Shown here: positions 47,109 to 58,048 of the stretch, one piece after another
How the letters are laid out: each line of letters begins with the position of its first letter
Numbering within the stretch: position 1 is the stretch's first letter
NCBI GenBank assembly: GCA_947172415.1
Contig: OX359192.1
Span: 4,714,501-4,778,500, forward strand
Origin: Chondrosia reniformis
Taxonomy: Eukaryota; Porifera; Demospongiae; Chondrillida; Chondrillidae
Direction of reading: 5' to 3'
DNA length: 64,000 nt
Notes under the pieces: model-generated
Databases searched by the model: none
What the model saw: the letters and a program-made list of their open reading frames with translations, nothing else
What the model was told of the DNA's origin: nothing
Program-made: the position numbers and the translations under genes

Positions 47109-49640
47109 TACTTGTACATATAACTAGTACCTACAACTAGTACTTACAACTACTACATATAACTAGTACTACAACTAGTACATACAGCTAGTACATACAA
47201 ATAGTATGTACTACTGATACATAAAACTAGTACATACAACTAGTACATACAACTAGTACATATAACTAGTACTTAAACTATAACATATAACTACTACATA
47301 TAACTAGTATTACAACTAGTACATGCAACTAGTACTTATAAATAGCACGTATAACTAGTATATGCAACAGGTTCATACAAATAGTTTATAAAACTAGTAC
47401 ATGCAACTAGTACATAAAACTAGAACGTACATCTAGGACGTAGACCTATTACATACAACTAGTACATAAAACTAGTACGTACAACTAGTACATAAAACTA
47501 GTACCTATAACTACTACCTACAACTAGTTCACATTACTAGTACATACAACTAGTACATACAACTAGTTCATATAACTAGTACATAAAACTAGTATATACA
47601 ACTAGTACATAAAACTAGAACCCACATCTAGTACATATTGAGAATACTTTCAACAAGTACATAAAACTAGTACATACAACTACTACCTATAACTAGTTCC
47701 TACAACCAGTTCGCACAACTGGTACACATAACTAGTACATGCAACTAGTACATATAAACAGTCCATATGACTAGGACATACAATTAGTACATACAACTAG
47801 TACATACAACTATTTGGTACAACTAGTATATAAAACTAGTACATATAACTAGTAACTAGTACATACAACTAGTATATACAACTAGTGCATACAACTAGTA
47901 CATACAACTAGTACATACAACTAGTACACACAACTGGTACCTACGACTAGTTCATATAACTAATACTTAAAACTAGTATATACAACTAGTACATAAAACT
48001 AGTACATACAACTAGTTCATACAATTAGTACATACAATTAGTACATACAACTAGTACATACAACTATATAGTACATACAACTAGTTCGTAAAACTAGTAT
48101 ATAAAACTAGTACATATAACTAGTATATACAACTAGTGCATACAACTAGTACATACAACTAGTACATACAACTAGTACACACAATTGGTACATACGACTA
48201 GATCATATAACTAATACTTAAAACTAGTATATACAAGTAGTACATAAACCTAGTACATACAACTAGTTCATACAACTAGTACATACAACTAGTACAAACA
48301 ACTAGTACATACAACTAGTATAAACAACTAGTACTTACAACTAGTACATACAACTAGTACATACAACTATTACATACAACTAGTTTGTAAAACTAGTATA
48401 TAAAACTTGTACATATATCTAGTAACTAGTACATGCAACTAGTACAAACAACTAGTACATACTGCTAGAGTAGAAAACTTGTACTTACAACTAGCACATA
48501 CAACTAGAACATGTAACTAGTACGTACAATTAGTACATGCAACTAGTACATACAAAAAGTACATAAAAGTAGTCCATACAACTAGCACATACAACTAGTA
48601 CATACAATTAGTACATACAAATTGTACTCACAACTAGTATTTACAACTAGTACATTCAACTAGTACGTACAACTAGTACATACAACTAGTATGTAGGAAT
48701 AGTAAATACATCTAGCACATACAACAGGTACGTACAACTTGTACCTTCAACTAGTACATACAACTAGTACATACAACTAGTACATACAACTAGTATAAAC
48801 AACTAGTACTTACAACTAGTACATACAACTAGTACATACAACTAGTACATACAACTAGTATGTAGAAATAGTAAATACATCTAAAACTTACAACAGGAAC
48901 GTACAACTGGTACGTTCAACTAGTTCATACAACTAGTACCTATAAGTTGTACCTACACCTAGTACATACAACTAGTAACTAGTACATAAAATTAATACAT
49001 ACATCCTGTAAATATAACTAGTACCTACAACTAGCACATACAACTAGTACGTATAATTAGTTACCATAACTTTTATATACAAATAGTACTTAAAACTTGT
49101 AGATACAACTAGAAACTAGTACGAACAACTTGTACATAAAAGTAAATTTTACTAGTACATATAGTTAGTGCATACAATTTTTACATATAACTAGTTCATA
49201 TAACTAGTATTTACAACTAGCACAGACACCTAATACTTACAAGTAGTAGTTACAACTAGTACATAAAACTAGTACATATAACTAGTACGTAGAACTAGTA
49301 GATACAACTAGTAATTACAACTAGTGCATACAACTAGTACATACAACTGGTACGTAGAACTAGTAAATATATCTAGTACATCCAACAGGTACGTACAACT
49401 AGTATGTCCAACTAGTACAAACAACTAGTACCTATAAGTTGTACCTACAACTAGTACATACAACTAGAACATACAACTAGTTCATTCAACTAGTTTCTAC
49501 ATACAACTAGTGCATACAACTAGTACATAAAAGTAGTATATACAGCTAGTACCTAAAACTAGCGCATACAACTATCAACTAGTACATAATATTGGTACAT
49601 ACATCCACTAAATGTAACTAGTACAAACATCTAACGACAC
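47109..49640 (-). repeat. 13-bp minisatellite block, reverse orientation, more homogeneous
   Basis: The monomers here are closer to consensus than elsewhere. A ~250-bp unit is repeated (about 47,875 and 48,126, word CTAATACTTAAAACTAGTAT). A shorter unit with AGTATGTAGGAATAGTAAAT-like words recurs near 48,690, 48,860 and 49,350. Ends where the 10-bp satellite begins. Confidence 0.95.
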
Positions 49641-50425
49641 CAACCTATTCCTACCTGTGCCTACCTAAAACAACCTGCGTCAACTTCATCCTACTTCTAC
49701 CTGAACCTATCTTCACCTTCCTGCACCTACTTATACCCTTTTGTTCCTAATGGTACCTATAAGTACTTACCTCTACCTAATTGGACATATCTGTACCTAT
49801 CTGCACCTACTTGCACTTCTCTGTACCTACTCTACCTTCCTCAACCTAAATATATTTATCTACTTCAACCTTGACCTACCTGTAACTACCTTGACCTACT
49901 TTAACCTATCTCTTTATACCTGCACTTTCCAGCGCCTATCTGCATCCACCTTCATCTACCTACTCCTACTGGCACTTACCTTGTTTGTTTTCTTCTACCT
50001 GTACCCACCTGCACCTACTTGAACCTTCTTGCATTTACATACCCATAACTACCTGGATCTATCTCTACCTACCCGCGGTTACTTGCACTTACCTGTACCT
50101 ACCTGCACCTAAACTCTCTCTTATCAACACCAACTCCTATAAGCCTATATACCACCATCTACCTGCTCCTATCTGTACCTATCTCTACCAACCTCAAACT
50201 ACCTGTGCCTTCCTGTAGCCAACAGCAACTACCTTTGCATACCTGTACCTACCTTCTCCCTCCTGCGCCTCCCAGTACTACCTGTACCTACCTCAACATG
50301 CCTGCACCTAACTGCATCTACATATTACTACCTGTTGACTAAAATTAATCTCTACCTTGGTTCACCTATCCATACCTACCTGTACCTATTTGTACCTACC
50401 TGCATCTACTTGTACCTACATGTAG
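49641..50425 (+). repeat. Second minisatellite, 10-bp unit, C-rich orientation
   Basis: Degenerate tandem ACCTACCTGC (10 bp). Because 3 units are 30 bp, all frames tend to stay open and encode Thr-Tyr-Leu-Pro-Ala-rich repeats; those ORFs are artefacts. Confidence 0.9.
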
Positions 50426-50625
50426 GGGGAGGCAAATGCAGATAGGGGAAGGTAGGTGCAGGTAAGTTCATGTAGGTGTAGCTAAGTTCAAGTAAGTTAG
50501 GTAGCTACAAATATATCCTGGTAGATTATTGTAGATGTAGGTAGGGGAGTCGGGTGCATGTAGTTTAAGGTAGGTGCAAGTAGAAGCAAGGATTTGAAGG
50601 TAGGTGGAGTTTTAAGGTGGCGGGT
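50426..50625 (-). repeat. 10-bp minisatellite, G-rich orientation
   Basis: Polarity flips at about 50,425 (CCTACATGTAGGGGGAGG) to GTGCAGGTAG-type repeats. Confidence 0.85.
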
Positions 50626-51139
50626 GCACCTAATTATCGCTCTTGCATATACATAGCTTCAGTGACCACAAATGATATTCATAGCGCAACCTGCCCGGAA
50701 CTAATAATAATAATAGGATCCGCGAGCACTTTCGTCGCTAGCTTCGATCTGGAAACTTCTTCTCCCACTCAACTCGCCCACAGACTATCAACCGACGTGA
50801 AGAAAGCTGAAATATTCTACTTGAATTCTTCCACTTTCACTGATGACGTCACTACTCCAGTATAATCATGTGGGGTTATACTCTATAACTTGATTTTTAC
50901 TGTCTTATTCCTGCATGCTTTATTTCATGTGCTTGAAAGTTTCTACAACTGTTCACTGTTACCCATGCTTTGATCACACAAGAGAAATTTCTCTATGAAG
51001 TACTGAATAATGAGAAAATGGCGGCATAATGGAAACTTCTATACAATGAGCTTACTTATACGCTGTCAGTTCAAGTTTACTTGAACTGACGGCGTATAAA
51101 CGCCGTGGTGATCGATCGACTGCCGAATATCTCTAAAAG
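50626..51139 (+). promoter_or_regulatory. Unique region: candidate CRE promoter, YY1-like site and possible non-coding first exon
   Basis: Non-repetitive, CpG-bearing DNA. TGATGACGTCAC places a perfect CRE at 50,844-50,851. GAAAATGGCGGCATAATGG near 51,014-51,033 looks like a YY1 site. A 21-bp hairpin lies at 51,056-51,099. A good splice donor (CTAAAAG then GTAAGC) is at 51,140. Together this resembles an animal promoter with a short 5'UTR exon. The 82-codon frame at 50,617-50,865 precedes the CRE, is partly satellite-derived and resembles nothing I know. Confidence 0.35.
51056..51099. repeat. 21-bp inverted repeat (hairpin) with 2-nt loop
   Basis: TTATACGCTGTCAGTTCAAG then T, TT, and ACTTGAACTGACGGCGTATA then A. 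One mismatch in 21 pairs. Confidence 0.85.
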
Positions 51140-51442
51140 GTAAGCTGTCTTTACTAAGAACAGCACTGTTATAGCTGTTACAGAATATTCTAATTTGTTC
51201 AATTGTGTAACTTAGTGAAATATATTTCAAGTGCAAGCTTATCATAACAAAATTCGACTAAACATGTTGTTTGGCATTTGCTGTTCCTGACCTCTGTGTG
51301 TAAAATGCTCTGTTGAGTTTTCCACTGTTTGCTAGAAAAACTCGTTTAGTCGGTAATAGTCATCATGTACATGTATTTGAATGTGTTTCACTTGCAATTG
51401 AGGTATCACCTATATGTTTAGTCTTTGCTGTGGGCCTTTAAG

Positions 51443-51479
51443 TCTATGAAGGACTCTTCACAGTCCAAGGAGGAGAGAG
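51443..51479 (+). CDS. Possible small coding exon
   Basis: A pyrimidine-rich stretch ending in TTTAAG or CACAG precedes ATGAAGGACTCTTCACAGTC and a strong donor (GAGAG then GTGAGT, 51,480). The frame would read MKDSSQSKEER. With the donor at 51,140 upstream this could be exon 2 of an unrecognised gene starting at the CRE promoter. There is no downstream exon I can confirm, and a Penelope fragment on the opposite strand follows. Confidence 0.25.
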
Positions 51480-51867
51480 GTGAGTCTTTAATTCATCATC
51501 AAGCTTTAACCACAAGAAAGCAGTGCTAATTTTCTATCAACCATGCTGGATTTTCCTTCTGCATTGCACTCTGAGGATGGATTTTTCACTGAATACAACC
51601 CATGCAGCATGGCTTATAATTACATACATTTCCCTAGCCTTACATAGTGGGATTTGAAGTAGTGCATGGCCTTCAATACTGTAGTTTTTGTATTTTCTTT
51701 AGACTTTTATCCTAATTTAAGCTGTAGTATAATTCATTTACATGTATATACACACTTGTATAATAAGGATTTCTTCTAACTGCATCGAACTTATCTTTGT
51801 AAAGGTTCATCTTTCGACTTTTAGAGCGTCTACAGACGCAGTTTTTCGATTCTTCTGTCTACCAAAC

Positions 51868-51893
51868 GTTTCGACCCTGGGGGTCTTCTTCAG
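51868..51893 (-). ncRNA. Hammerhead-ribozyme-like core in Penelope 3' region
   Basis: On the minus strand CTGAAGA is followed by a 5-bp helix (GACCC, loop CCA, GGGTC) and GAAAC: the two conserved core strands and stem II of a hammerhead. It lies just downstream of a Penelope C-terminal remnant, and Penelope-like elements are known to carry hammerheads in their terminal repeats. I cannot find a convincing stem III partner or cleavage triplet, so it may be decayed. Confidence 0.45.
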
Positions 51894-51984
51894 TGACTGA
51901 TGTTGGTCTTCAAGGTGTCTTCATTTATAGGTATATTTTCCGCCATTTTTGATGACCTCATCAGTGATGTCATCGGTTACATTA

Positions 51985-52262
51985 TTTCCGGAGGAAGGAG
52001 AGGTGAAGGGAGTATTCATAAAAAAGGGTTTCCAACCACTTCTTATTACAATTCCTTGATCTAAGTTCATTCTTACCTGACATTGTTGGATCTTCAGGGC
52101 TCCTTAATCCTTCTTCTGTACCAGTTCTCTTCCCTCTCCACCACTCTGGTTTGGCGCCACTCAATTGGATGGCCAGTTTTTAGGGAGTGAACAGCTAAGC
52201 CATTGTTCACATCCCCCATCCTGACGGCACGTTTGTGTTCCACCATCCATACATGTGCTTTA
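51985..52262 (-). pseudogene. Penelope-like element, C-terminal GIY-YIG tail
   Basis: On the minus strand, after the GIY-YIG core (missing), the frame reads MVEHKRAVRMGDVNNGLAVH, SLKTGHPIEWRQTRVVERE and ENWYRRRIKE. After a 1-nt shift it continues NLDQGIVI and GWKPFF. This is the characteristic end of Penelope proteins (EHKRAV, H.IEW, RR.EA, N.D.G). The element is 5'-truncated and followed by the hammerhead-like motif at 51,868. The 60-codon frame at 51,982-52,164 is partly in the shifted frame. Confidence 0.75.
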
Positions 52263-52664
52263 TAGTTAAGTAAAATAATTTTATCTTTTCACTTAAGATG
52301 TAATGCAGTTGTGGGAAGACTTATAGTTTTTGGGCATGGCGAGGAATGTTGGTAAGTTTACTTTTCAATTCCCTCTAAATATTATATAGACCATCATGAA
52401 CGCGTAAGGTTACATATTTAGATTACATCACTAAAATTTCATGGCAACGTCATTCTAACTTCGTGACATCAGCGTGACACCAGCCAGAGGAAGAAAGTTT
52501 GTGACGGCTGAACCTGCAGTGAAAATGCATAGATCTAAATAAAGGTATTTAGGGCCCAAAACTTAATAACATGTTCACAAAAAGTAAACATTTTTCACCT
52601 CGTATACTTTGATAGCTTGTTTTGTTATCGACATGTGCAAGCGTTTGTGTATATTTCCAAGTAT
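52263..52664. other. Unique AT-rich stretch, nothing recognised
   Basis: Non-repetitive. A weak donor-like GTTGGTAAGTTT at about 52,350 follows a short open stretch starting ATGGCGAGG. No supported gene or element. Confidence 0.4.
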
Positions 52665-52912
52665 TTGAGGGGCTGCCAAAGGCAGTCCCTTATATTGTCT
52701 TCATTAGCCGATTACCTTGTATGGCTTCATGTTGTGGAAAGATAAATATATAATACGGGTTCATGTGCAACTATAATAACACTTACTTTATACGTCGATA
52801 TATGTGTAATAGGAGTAACACTTATGGTAACACTTAATTTATACACCAATACATCGTTTTTGCAAATGGCGGCGTTCAGGAACCCTTAGTTAAAGAAGCT
52901 ATTTATAGGCTT
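52665..52912 (-). mobile_element. Hairpin-capped repeat, copy 4 (truncated)
   Basis: Begins with GGGGCTGCC...GGCAGTCCC and runs through GGCTTCATGTTGTGG, GTAACACTTAATTTA and GCAAATGGCGGCGTTCAGGA. Ends at about 52,912 without the GTAGTTCGAG end. Same orientation as copy 1. Confidence 0.75.
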
Positions 52913-52959
52913 ACTTTTTAGCCGCCTTTTTGTTTACTGCTGCTATGTTCACACGTCAT

Positions 52960-54305
52960 ACCTGCATAGGTAGGCGCAGATAATTGCAGGTTGCTGCAGT
53001 GTGGATTGGTATATAGGTACAGGTGGATACAGGCAGGTGAAAGTAGATTTAGTTTCAAATCGGTAAATGTAGGTGCCTGTAGTTGCAGGCTGGTACAAGT
53101 AGGTTAAGGAAAGGGAGGGTGGGGCAGGTAAGTGCAGATAGGTACTGGTAGGCACTGGTAAGTGCAGGTAGGTGCAGGATGTTACATGTAGGTCCATGTA
53201 GGTTCAGGTCGGTGCAAGAATATAGGAAAGTGCAGGTAGGTACGTGTAGGTATAGGTAGGTTCTGGTAGGTACAGGTAGGGGGAGTTACATGAACAAAGG
53301 TTCTGGTTGGTGCAGATAGCTTCAGGTAGGTGCTGAGAGTTGCAGGTCGGTGCAGGTAGACAAAGGTAGGGGTAGGTAGTTTCTGTCTGTTGAAATTAAG
53401 GGAAGATTGGTGAAGATAGGTGAAGATAGGTGCTGGTAATTACATGTAGGGGAAGGTGGTTTCTGCTAGGTGCAGGTAGCATAGGTAGGTACAGGATGGT
53501 ACCGGAAGGTACAAGTAGGTACAGGTAGGTGTAGGTAGGTCAAGGTCAGTGCAGGTTGGTACAGTTAGGGTCAGGTATTTTCTGATAAGTTCAGGTAGGG
53601 AGTAGGTAAAGTTAAGTACAGGTAGGTGCAGGTAGGAGCAAGTAGGTGCAGATAGAGACAGGAAGGGGAAGGGGAAGGGGAAGGCTCTGCTAAATGCAGG
53701 TAGGTGAGGTAGTTTCTCTTAGGTGCGAGCAAGGGAGGAAGGGATGCAGGTAGTTGCAGGTAGGTACACAGAGGGGCACTAGGTGAAGGTAGGTAGAGGT
53801 TGAAACAGGTAAAGGTAGGTGCAGGTATGTGGCGATAGGTGCAGGTGGTTTCTGTTCAGTGCAGGTGGTTTCTGTTCGGTGCAGATATGTACAATTAGAT
53901 TCAGGTAAGGGCTAGAGGTGAAAGTAGGTAGAATGGGGAGTAGTTAAATGTATTTGCAGGTAGGTGCAGGTTGGTCCAAGTGAGTACTGTAATTGCAAGT
54001 AACAGCCATGGGTTCCATTAGGTGCAGTTATTTACAGCTAGGTAAAAGCATGAATAGGTAGGTTCTGGTAGTTACTGGTAGGTTCATGTAGGTGCAGTAA
54101 AGTACAGTTTGGTGCAGAAAAGGGATTGTAAGTTAAGGTTGGAGTAGGTAAGTATAGGTATGTCCAGACAAGTGCAGGTAGTTACAGGAAAGTACAGGTA
54201 AGTTCTGGTAGGTGTAGGTAGGGGAAGGTAGGTACAGGTAGGTGTAGGTAGGTACCGGTAGGTGTAGGTAGGGGAAGGTAGGTACAGGTAGGTGTAGGTA
54301 GGTAC
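52960..54305 (-). repeat. 10-bp minisatellite, G-rich orientation
   Basis: GCAGGTAGGT-type repeats, degenerate. Near the end a ~50-bp unit (GGTACCGGTAGGTGTAGGTA) is repeated. Confidence 0.9.
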
Positions 54306-54582
54306 CGGTTTTACCAATAATATATATACATAATATACTTTACAAAAAATGAAAAAATGAGAGAACTAATCCAATCCTTCAGAGCAGGTCAGGTCAATTG
54401 CATCGCAAAGTGCTGGCCACCTTTGAGATGAATGGGCTCCACGCAGGCAAGCTCTTGCTTAACGCAGCAGTGAGAAGCTTAGCCGGCACCTCAACCAAAA
54501 GAGGGTTCAGCTAAACGGTTTGTCCTGTCTTTCTGCCATCAAGGAGGCAAGACTTCTGTAAACAACTGTAGCAATTGGACCC
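54306..54582. other. Non-satellite insert, unrecognised
   Basis: About 275 bp starting with an AT run and continuing in GC-richer sequence (GGCTCCACGCAGGCAAGCTC, GCCGGCACCTCAACC). No intact frame, inverted ends or RNA gene recognised. It looks like a piece of an older mobile element. Confidence 0.4.
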
Positions 54583-54785
54583 AGGTACAGGTAGATACAG
54601 GAAGGTGCAAGTAGGAGCAGGTAGGTGCAGATAGGTACCTGTAAGTGCAGGTATGTATAGGCTGAAGTAGGGAAATTTAGGTGCAGGTAGAATCAGGTAG
54701 ATACATGTAGGTGCTAGCAGGTACAGGTAAGTGTAAGCAAATGCTAATAGTTACAGTTAAGTGTAGTTTGGTGCAGGTAGATACA
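54583..54785 (-). repeat. 10-bp minisatellite, G-rich orientation
   Basis: Short continuation of the G-rich array up to the Penelope-derived fragment. Confidence 0.8.
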
Positions 54786-54974
54786 CATAAGTGAAGTTTA
54801 TTGTGCAACAGCAACATTAAATCTTTGGAATAGAAGGTTTCAACCCGTAGGTCTTCATCAGCAATATGAAAAAATGAGGAAAGGCTGGTGTTTAAATAGA
54901 AGTTGGTTGGCAGGTGTGAAAAATGATGTAATGAAAAAGAGCGCCGAATATATAATGAGGATAACAAGTATTTT
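54786..54974 (-). mobile_element. Penelope-type 3' end fragment with hammerhead-like motif
   Basis: On the minus strand a short coding-like tail (FFTPANQLLFKHQPFLIFSY in one frame) precedes CTGATGAAGACCTACGGGTT then GAAACC. This 3' tail arrangement resembles the one at 51,868. Upstream is cut by hairpin-capped repeat copy 5, downstream by satellite. Confidence 0.45.
54836..54861 (-). ncRNA. Hammerhead-ribozyme-like core
   Basis: Minus strand CTGATGA and GAAAC, the canonical catalytic core words, are separated by a 14-nt stem-loop candidate (AGACC TAC GGGT). Stem II is imperfect. Stem I and III partners are not evident. Confidence 0.4.
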
Positions 54975-55217
54975 GAGTTTAAAAACTCGTGGGGCTGCCG
55001 CCCCCAAATTAACTCGTACTCCTTTTGCTGCATCGTTGGGATTTAATATATATATTCGTAATACTAACGATGGAGGACGCTTAAGTGTCCTGAACTTAAT
55101 AAATAACAATGGAAAAACTTCGTTAACTAAAGCTTCCTGAACGCCGCCATTTGCAAAACCATGTATTGACGTATAAATTAAGTGTTACAATAGTTGCGTA
55201 TGAACTCGTATTATACA
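54975..55217 (+). mobile_element. Hairpin-capped repeat, copy 5, left half
   Basis: GAGTTTAAAAACTCGTGGGG, CTGCCGCCCCC, GCATCGTTGGGATTTAATAT, GCCGCCATTTGCAAAACC and AAGTGTTACAATAGTTGCG. Interrupted at TATTATACA by composite palindromic element copy C. The right half resumes at 55,975. Confidence 0.8.
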
Positions 55218-55974
55218 AGAGAATAATAAAAATTTTCTACAAAAATAGTGAAGATGTAGGGATGGCACAAAAAGCACAGAATCAAGAAAGGGATGTTACA
55301 CAGTGAAGCATTAGCTATATATGCATGAATCATACAATACCCTTGCTTGAAGGATTCATGCATAGCTAATGCTTCACTGTGTAACATCCCTTTCTTGTTT
55401 CTGTGCTTTTTGTGCCATCCCTACATCTTCACTATTTTTGTATAGAAAATTTTTATTATTCTCTAGTTTCTGTACTTTTTATGGAGCATAAGCTAGGAAT
55501 TCTAAACCCATTTTGGTTATGCAATCTTCGACTGAATATGACGTCATTAAAATGGCGAATTTATTGAGGCCTTGACTCTGGGGCCATGAAACTCGTCATA
55601 CTCAATAATAGCGTTAACGCTCTCGCTTCTACAAAAGAATACAGCTCGGAAAATTTAGAGTATATTCGCTTAAGTAGTAGTCTGAAGGCATATTTCGTTT
55701 TTTAGTTACAGCGGGCGAAGAAAATGAAGAAGATGAAGATGAAGATGAAGAAGAAGAAAACGAAAACGGGAAATTTCAAAGTTCGTTCATTTGCCAGCGG
55801 AACACGGTCGCTTCCCTTGAAGGCCAGCTGATAGCATGGCTGGTCTATGTTTAACTATACATAGCCCTTTTTCGGCGATTTTCAGCCTATTTCGGATTTT
55901 GCTCATATACAAATGTATGGGGAAAACGAAACAACCGGTACCATACCTACATAGAGAGTACTACCGTACTCTCT
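55218..55974 (+). mobile_element. Composite palindromic MITE-like element, copy C (complete, nested)
   Basis: 757 bp. Palindrome 55,218-55,464 (AGAGAATAATAAAAATTTTC at each end; GGGATGTTACACAGTGAAGC in both arms). Then a CRE (TGACGTCA, 55,539-55,546) followed by TTAAAATGGCGAA, an acidic-codon GAAGATGAAGATGAAGAAG tract (about 55,720-55,762), and a terminal hairpin AGAGAGTAC-TACC-GTACTCTCT. It cleanly splits hairpin-capped repeat copy 5, which fixes both ends of the unit. No target duplication longer than a few bases is visible. No transposase. Confidence 0.85.
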
Positions 55975-56113
55975 GATATAGCGACGTATAAAATAAGTGT
56001 TATAACAGTTGCATGCGTATGAACCCGTATTATAAATATATATATATATATCATTCCGTAACATGAAGCCGTACACCATAATCGGCGGGCTGCCACAGGC
56101 AGCCCCTAAAAAA
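55975..56113 (+). mobile_element. Hairpin-capped repeat, copy 5, right half
   Basis: Continues GCGACGTATAAAATAAGTGT, an (AT)n run, CCGTAACATGAAGCC and the terminal hairpin GGGCTGCCACAGGCAGCCC then CTAAAAAA. Confidence 0.8.
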
Positions 56114-56140
56114 TGAATTACAAGTGTTAAATAAACAAAG

Positions 56141-56272
56141 CTGAAGGAAGATAACAAGATGAGAAGAAAGATAAAAGAGGCAATCAAGATTAAGACCATC
56201 CCCTGTTTCAATATGGACCAAGGAATCTATTTGGATCCTATCTGGAATGACTTTAAGATCAGTATGTTGTAG
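56141..56272 (+). pseudogene. Penelope-like element, extreme C-terminal fragment
   Basis: The plus-strand frame LKEDNKMRRKIKEAIKIKTI, then NMDQGIYLDPIWNDFK, ends at a TAG (43 codons). It has the same terminal motif as the minus-strand copy at 51,985 (RR.IKEA, N.D.GI, W). No GIY-YIG core: upstream it abuts hairpin-capped repeat copy 5, downstream the G-rich satellite. Confidence 0.65.
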
Positions 56273-56985
56273 CAGGTAGGTACTGGGAGGTACAGAAAAT
56301 TGTGAGTAAGTTCAGGTATGTGCATGTAGGTGCAGGTAAGTTCTAGTAGGAGCAAGTAAGTGCAGGTAGGTGCAGGTAAGTGCAGATGAGTACAGGTAGG
56401 TGCAGGTAGATACAAGTGGGTGCAGTTTAAGGTAGGAAATGTAGTTACCCATAGGTCCATATAGGTGCATGTAATTGCAGGTTGAAGTAGGTAAATGTTG
56501 AAGTAGGTAAATGTAGGTTTAGGTAGGTACAAGTAGGTGCAGGTGAGCGGAGGTGGATGCAGGTAGGCACAGAAAATTACAGATAAATGAAGGTGGATAT
56601 GTGTAGGGAAGGAAGGTTCTGGGAGGTTCAGGTTAGTTGAGTTTGAAACAGATAATGTAGGTGCAGTAAAATACCTTTAGGTGAAGTTAGGTGGAGGTAT
56701 ATAGAAAGTTTAAGGTGCAATTACATAAAGGTAGGTGTATACAGCCAAGGTGAAGGTAGGTGGAGGTAGTTACAGATACCTCAGCTAGGTACCAATAGGT
56801 GCAGTTCCTTACAGGTAGTTGAAGCTTGGTGCAATTAGGTACAGGTAGGTACAGTTTGATGCAGGTAGGTACCGGTTGAAGTGGTAAATATAGGTGCAGG
56901 TATAGGTGTTGGCAAGTGCAGGTAGGTGAATGTAAGTACACATAGGTACAGGTAGGATTAGGCAGGTGGAGGTAGTTGCAGCTAG
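56273..56985 (-). repeat. 10-bp minisatellite, G-rich orientation
   Basis: GTGCAGGTAG-type degenerate tandem repeats. Several open frames on both strands are repeat translation. Confidence 0.9.
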
Positions 56986-57530
56986 AGACACAGCCTCACC
57001 TACATATACCCACCTGCACCTACTTTTACTTACTTGTACATCCCCGCATTTCCCTACACCGACCTATAGACATTTCCTGCAGCATATACCTCCCTGTACC
57101 TACTGCAACTCCGAGCTCCTATATTTATCTACCATGATCTACCAGCCCCTACCTGCATCTACTTCAACCCCCACCCAACTGCACCTACCTGTACCTAACT
57201 ACACCTACATGCACCTAACTGCATTAATCAATATCTAACTGCCTTGCCTGTACTTGACTAAACCTACCTTCCATAAGGTACCTACACCTACCTTACACCT
57301 CCCTGCACCATTCTGCTCCTACCTCTCCTTATCTGCACCTACCTGCACCTACCAGTACCTACATGCACTTAGCTGCATTAAACAGCAACTACCTGTTTTA
57401 CCTCTACCTGTCTCAAGCTATATTTACCTACCAGTACCGGTCTGGGGCTACCTACTCCTACCTGCACCTACACATGCCTAACTGTATTGACCTGCCCTGG
57501 TATGCACCTGCCTGCACCTACTTGTGTGGG
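56986..57530 (+). repeat. 10-bp minisatellite, C-rich orientation
   Basis: Polarity flips near GAGACACAGCCTCACC to CCTACCTGCA-type repeats. Confidence 0.9.
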
Positions 57531-58048
57531 AAGCTCATCCATAATATTTAACCACCTGGAAGTGGGGGAGAAAGTTAACATCAAGACGCTTAAGGGAGGC
57601 TTATATACAAAAGCAGGTCATTTAACAGACAGTTCATTTAACATCTCTCCGGAAGTGCCAATCTTGGCTACATAGATAGCACAGCTTGTGGCATCCTACC
57701 AATGGTCCCTCGTTGGTGGCTTGCTGAGACCTGTGGGTCCTGTTGGAACTGGCTTTTGAGGATCTGTCTTTGTCTGCCTCTTAAAATGGCCTTACCGAAT
57801 TGAAAAGCCATCCTTTCCATGGTCTGTCACACTTGATCCAGACATATACACCCTTATCAGGGCAACGCTGAGGCGTTGAATTTCATAAATGGGGTATAAT
57901 TGCAAAATGATGTCTAGGCTGTTATATCACTGCCAATTATATGGAAAGGTGTTAATGGACTTTATACAAATACAATGAAAAAAGGTCTAAAAAGCCCGCC
58001 AAATGCTCGTATAATTGCTGGCTAGGCTTCACAATGTGTGTATAACAT
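57531..58048 (-). pseudogene. Ty3/gypsy-type gag remnant, zinc-knuckle part
   Basis: On the minus strand the frame through 57,640-57,681 reads LCYLCSQDWHFRRDVK: a Cys-x2-Cys-x4-His-x4-Val, i.e. a retrotransposon CCHC knuckle whose last Cys is changed. It sits downstream (lower coordinates) of the capsid-like remnant at 58,190-58,430, as expected for gag. Pro- and Gln-rich linker text lies between. Gag packages element RNA. Frameshifts prevent any product. Confidence 0.5.

Noticed and set aside
43470..47120. Target-site duplication for LINE copy 2
   Set aside because: TAGTTGTA on the left and TACTTGTA on the right are similar but not identical, and both are ordinary satellite words.
1455..49640. 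CRISPR-like or telomere-like interpretation of the 13-bp repeats
   Set aside because: There are no spacers of constant length between conserved repeats, monomers are directly adjacent and degenerate, and the unit does not resemble known telomere repeats.
55903..56211. 102-codon minus-strand hydrophobic frame
   Set aside because: It spans the junction of the composite element and the hairpin-capped repeat; the AT run creates the apparent membrane segment.
49741..57481. Thr/Tyr/Leu/Pro/Cys-rich open frames in both directions (for example 49,741-50,022, 54,084-54,317, 56,227-56,532)
   Set aside because: They are translations of the 10-bp satellite, whose unit rarely makes stops. They have no independent coding signal.
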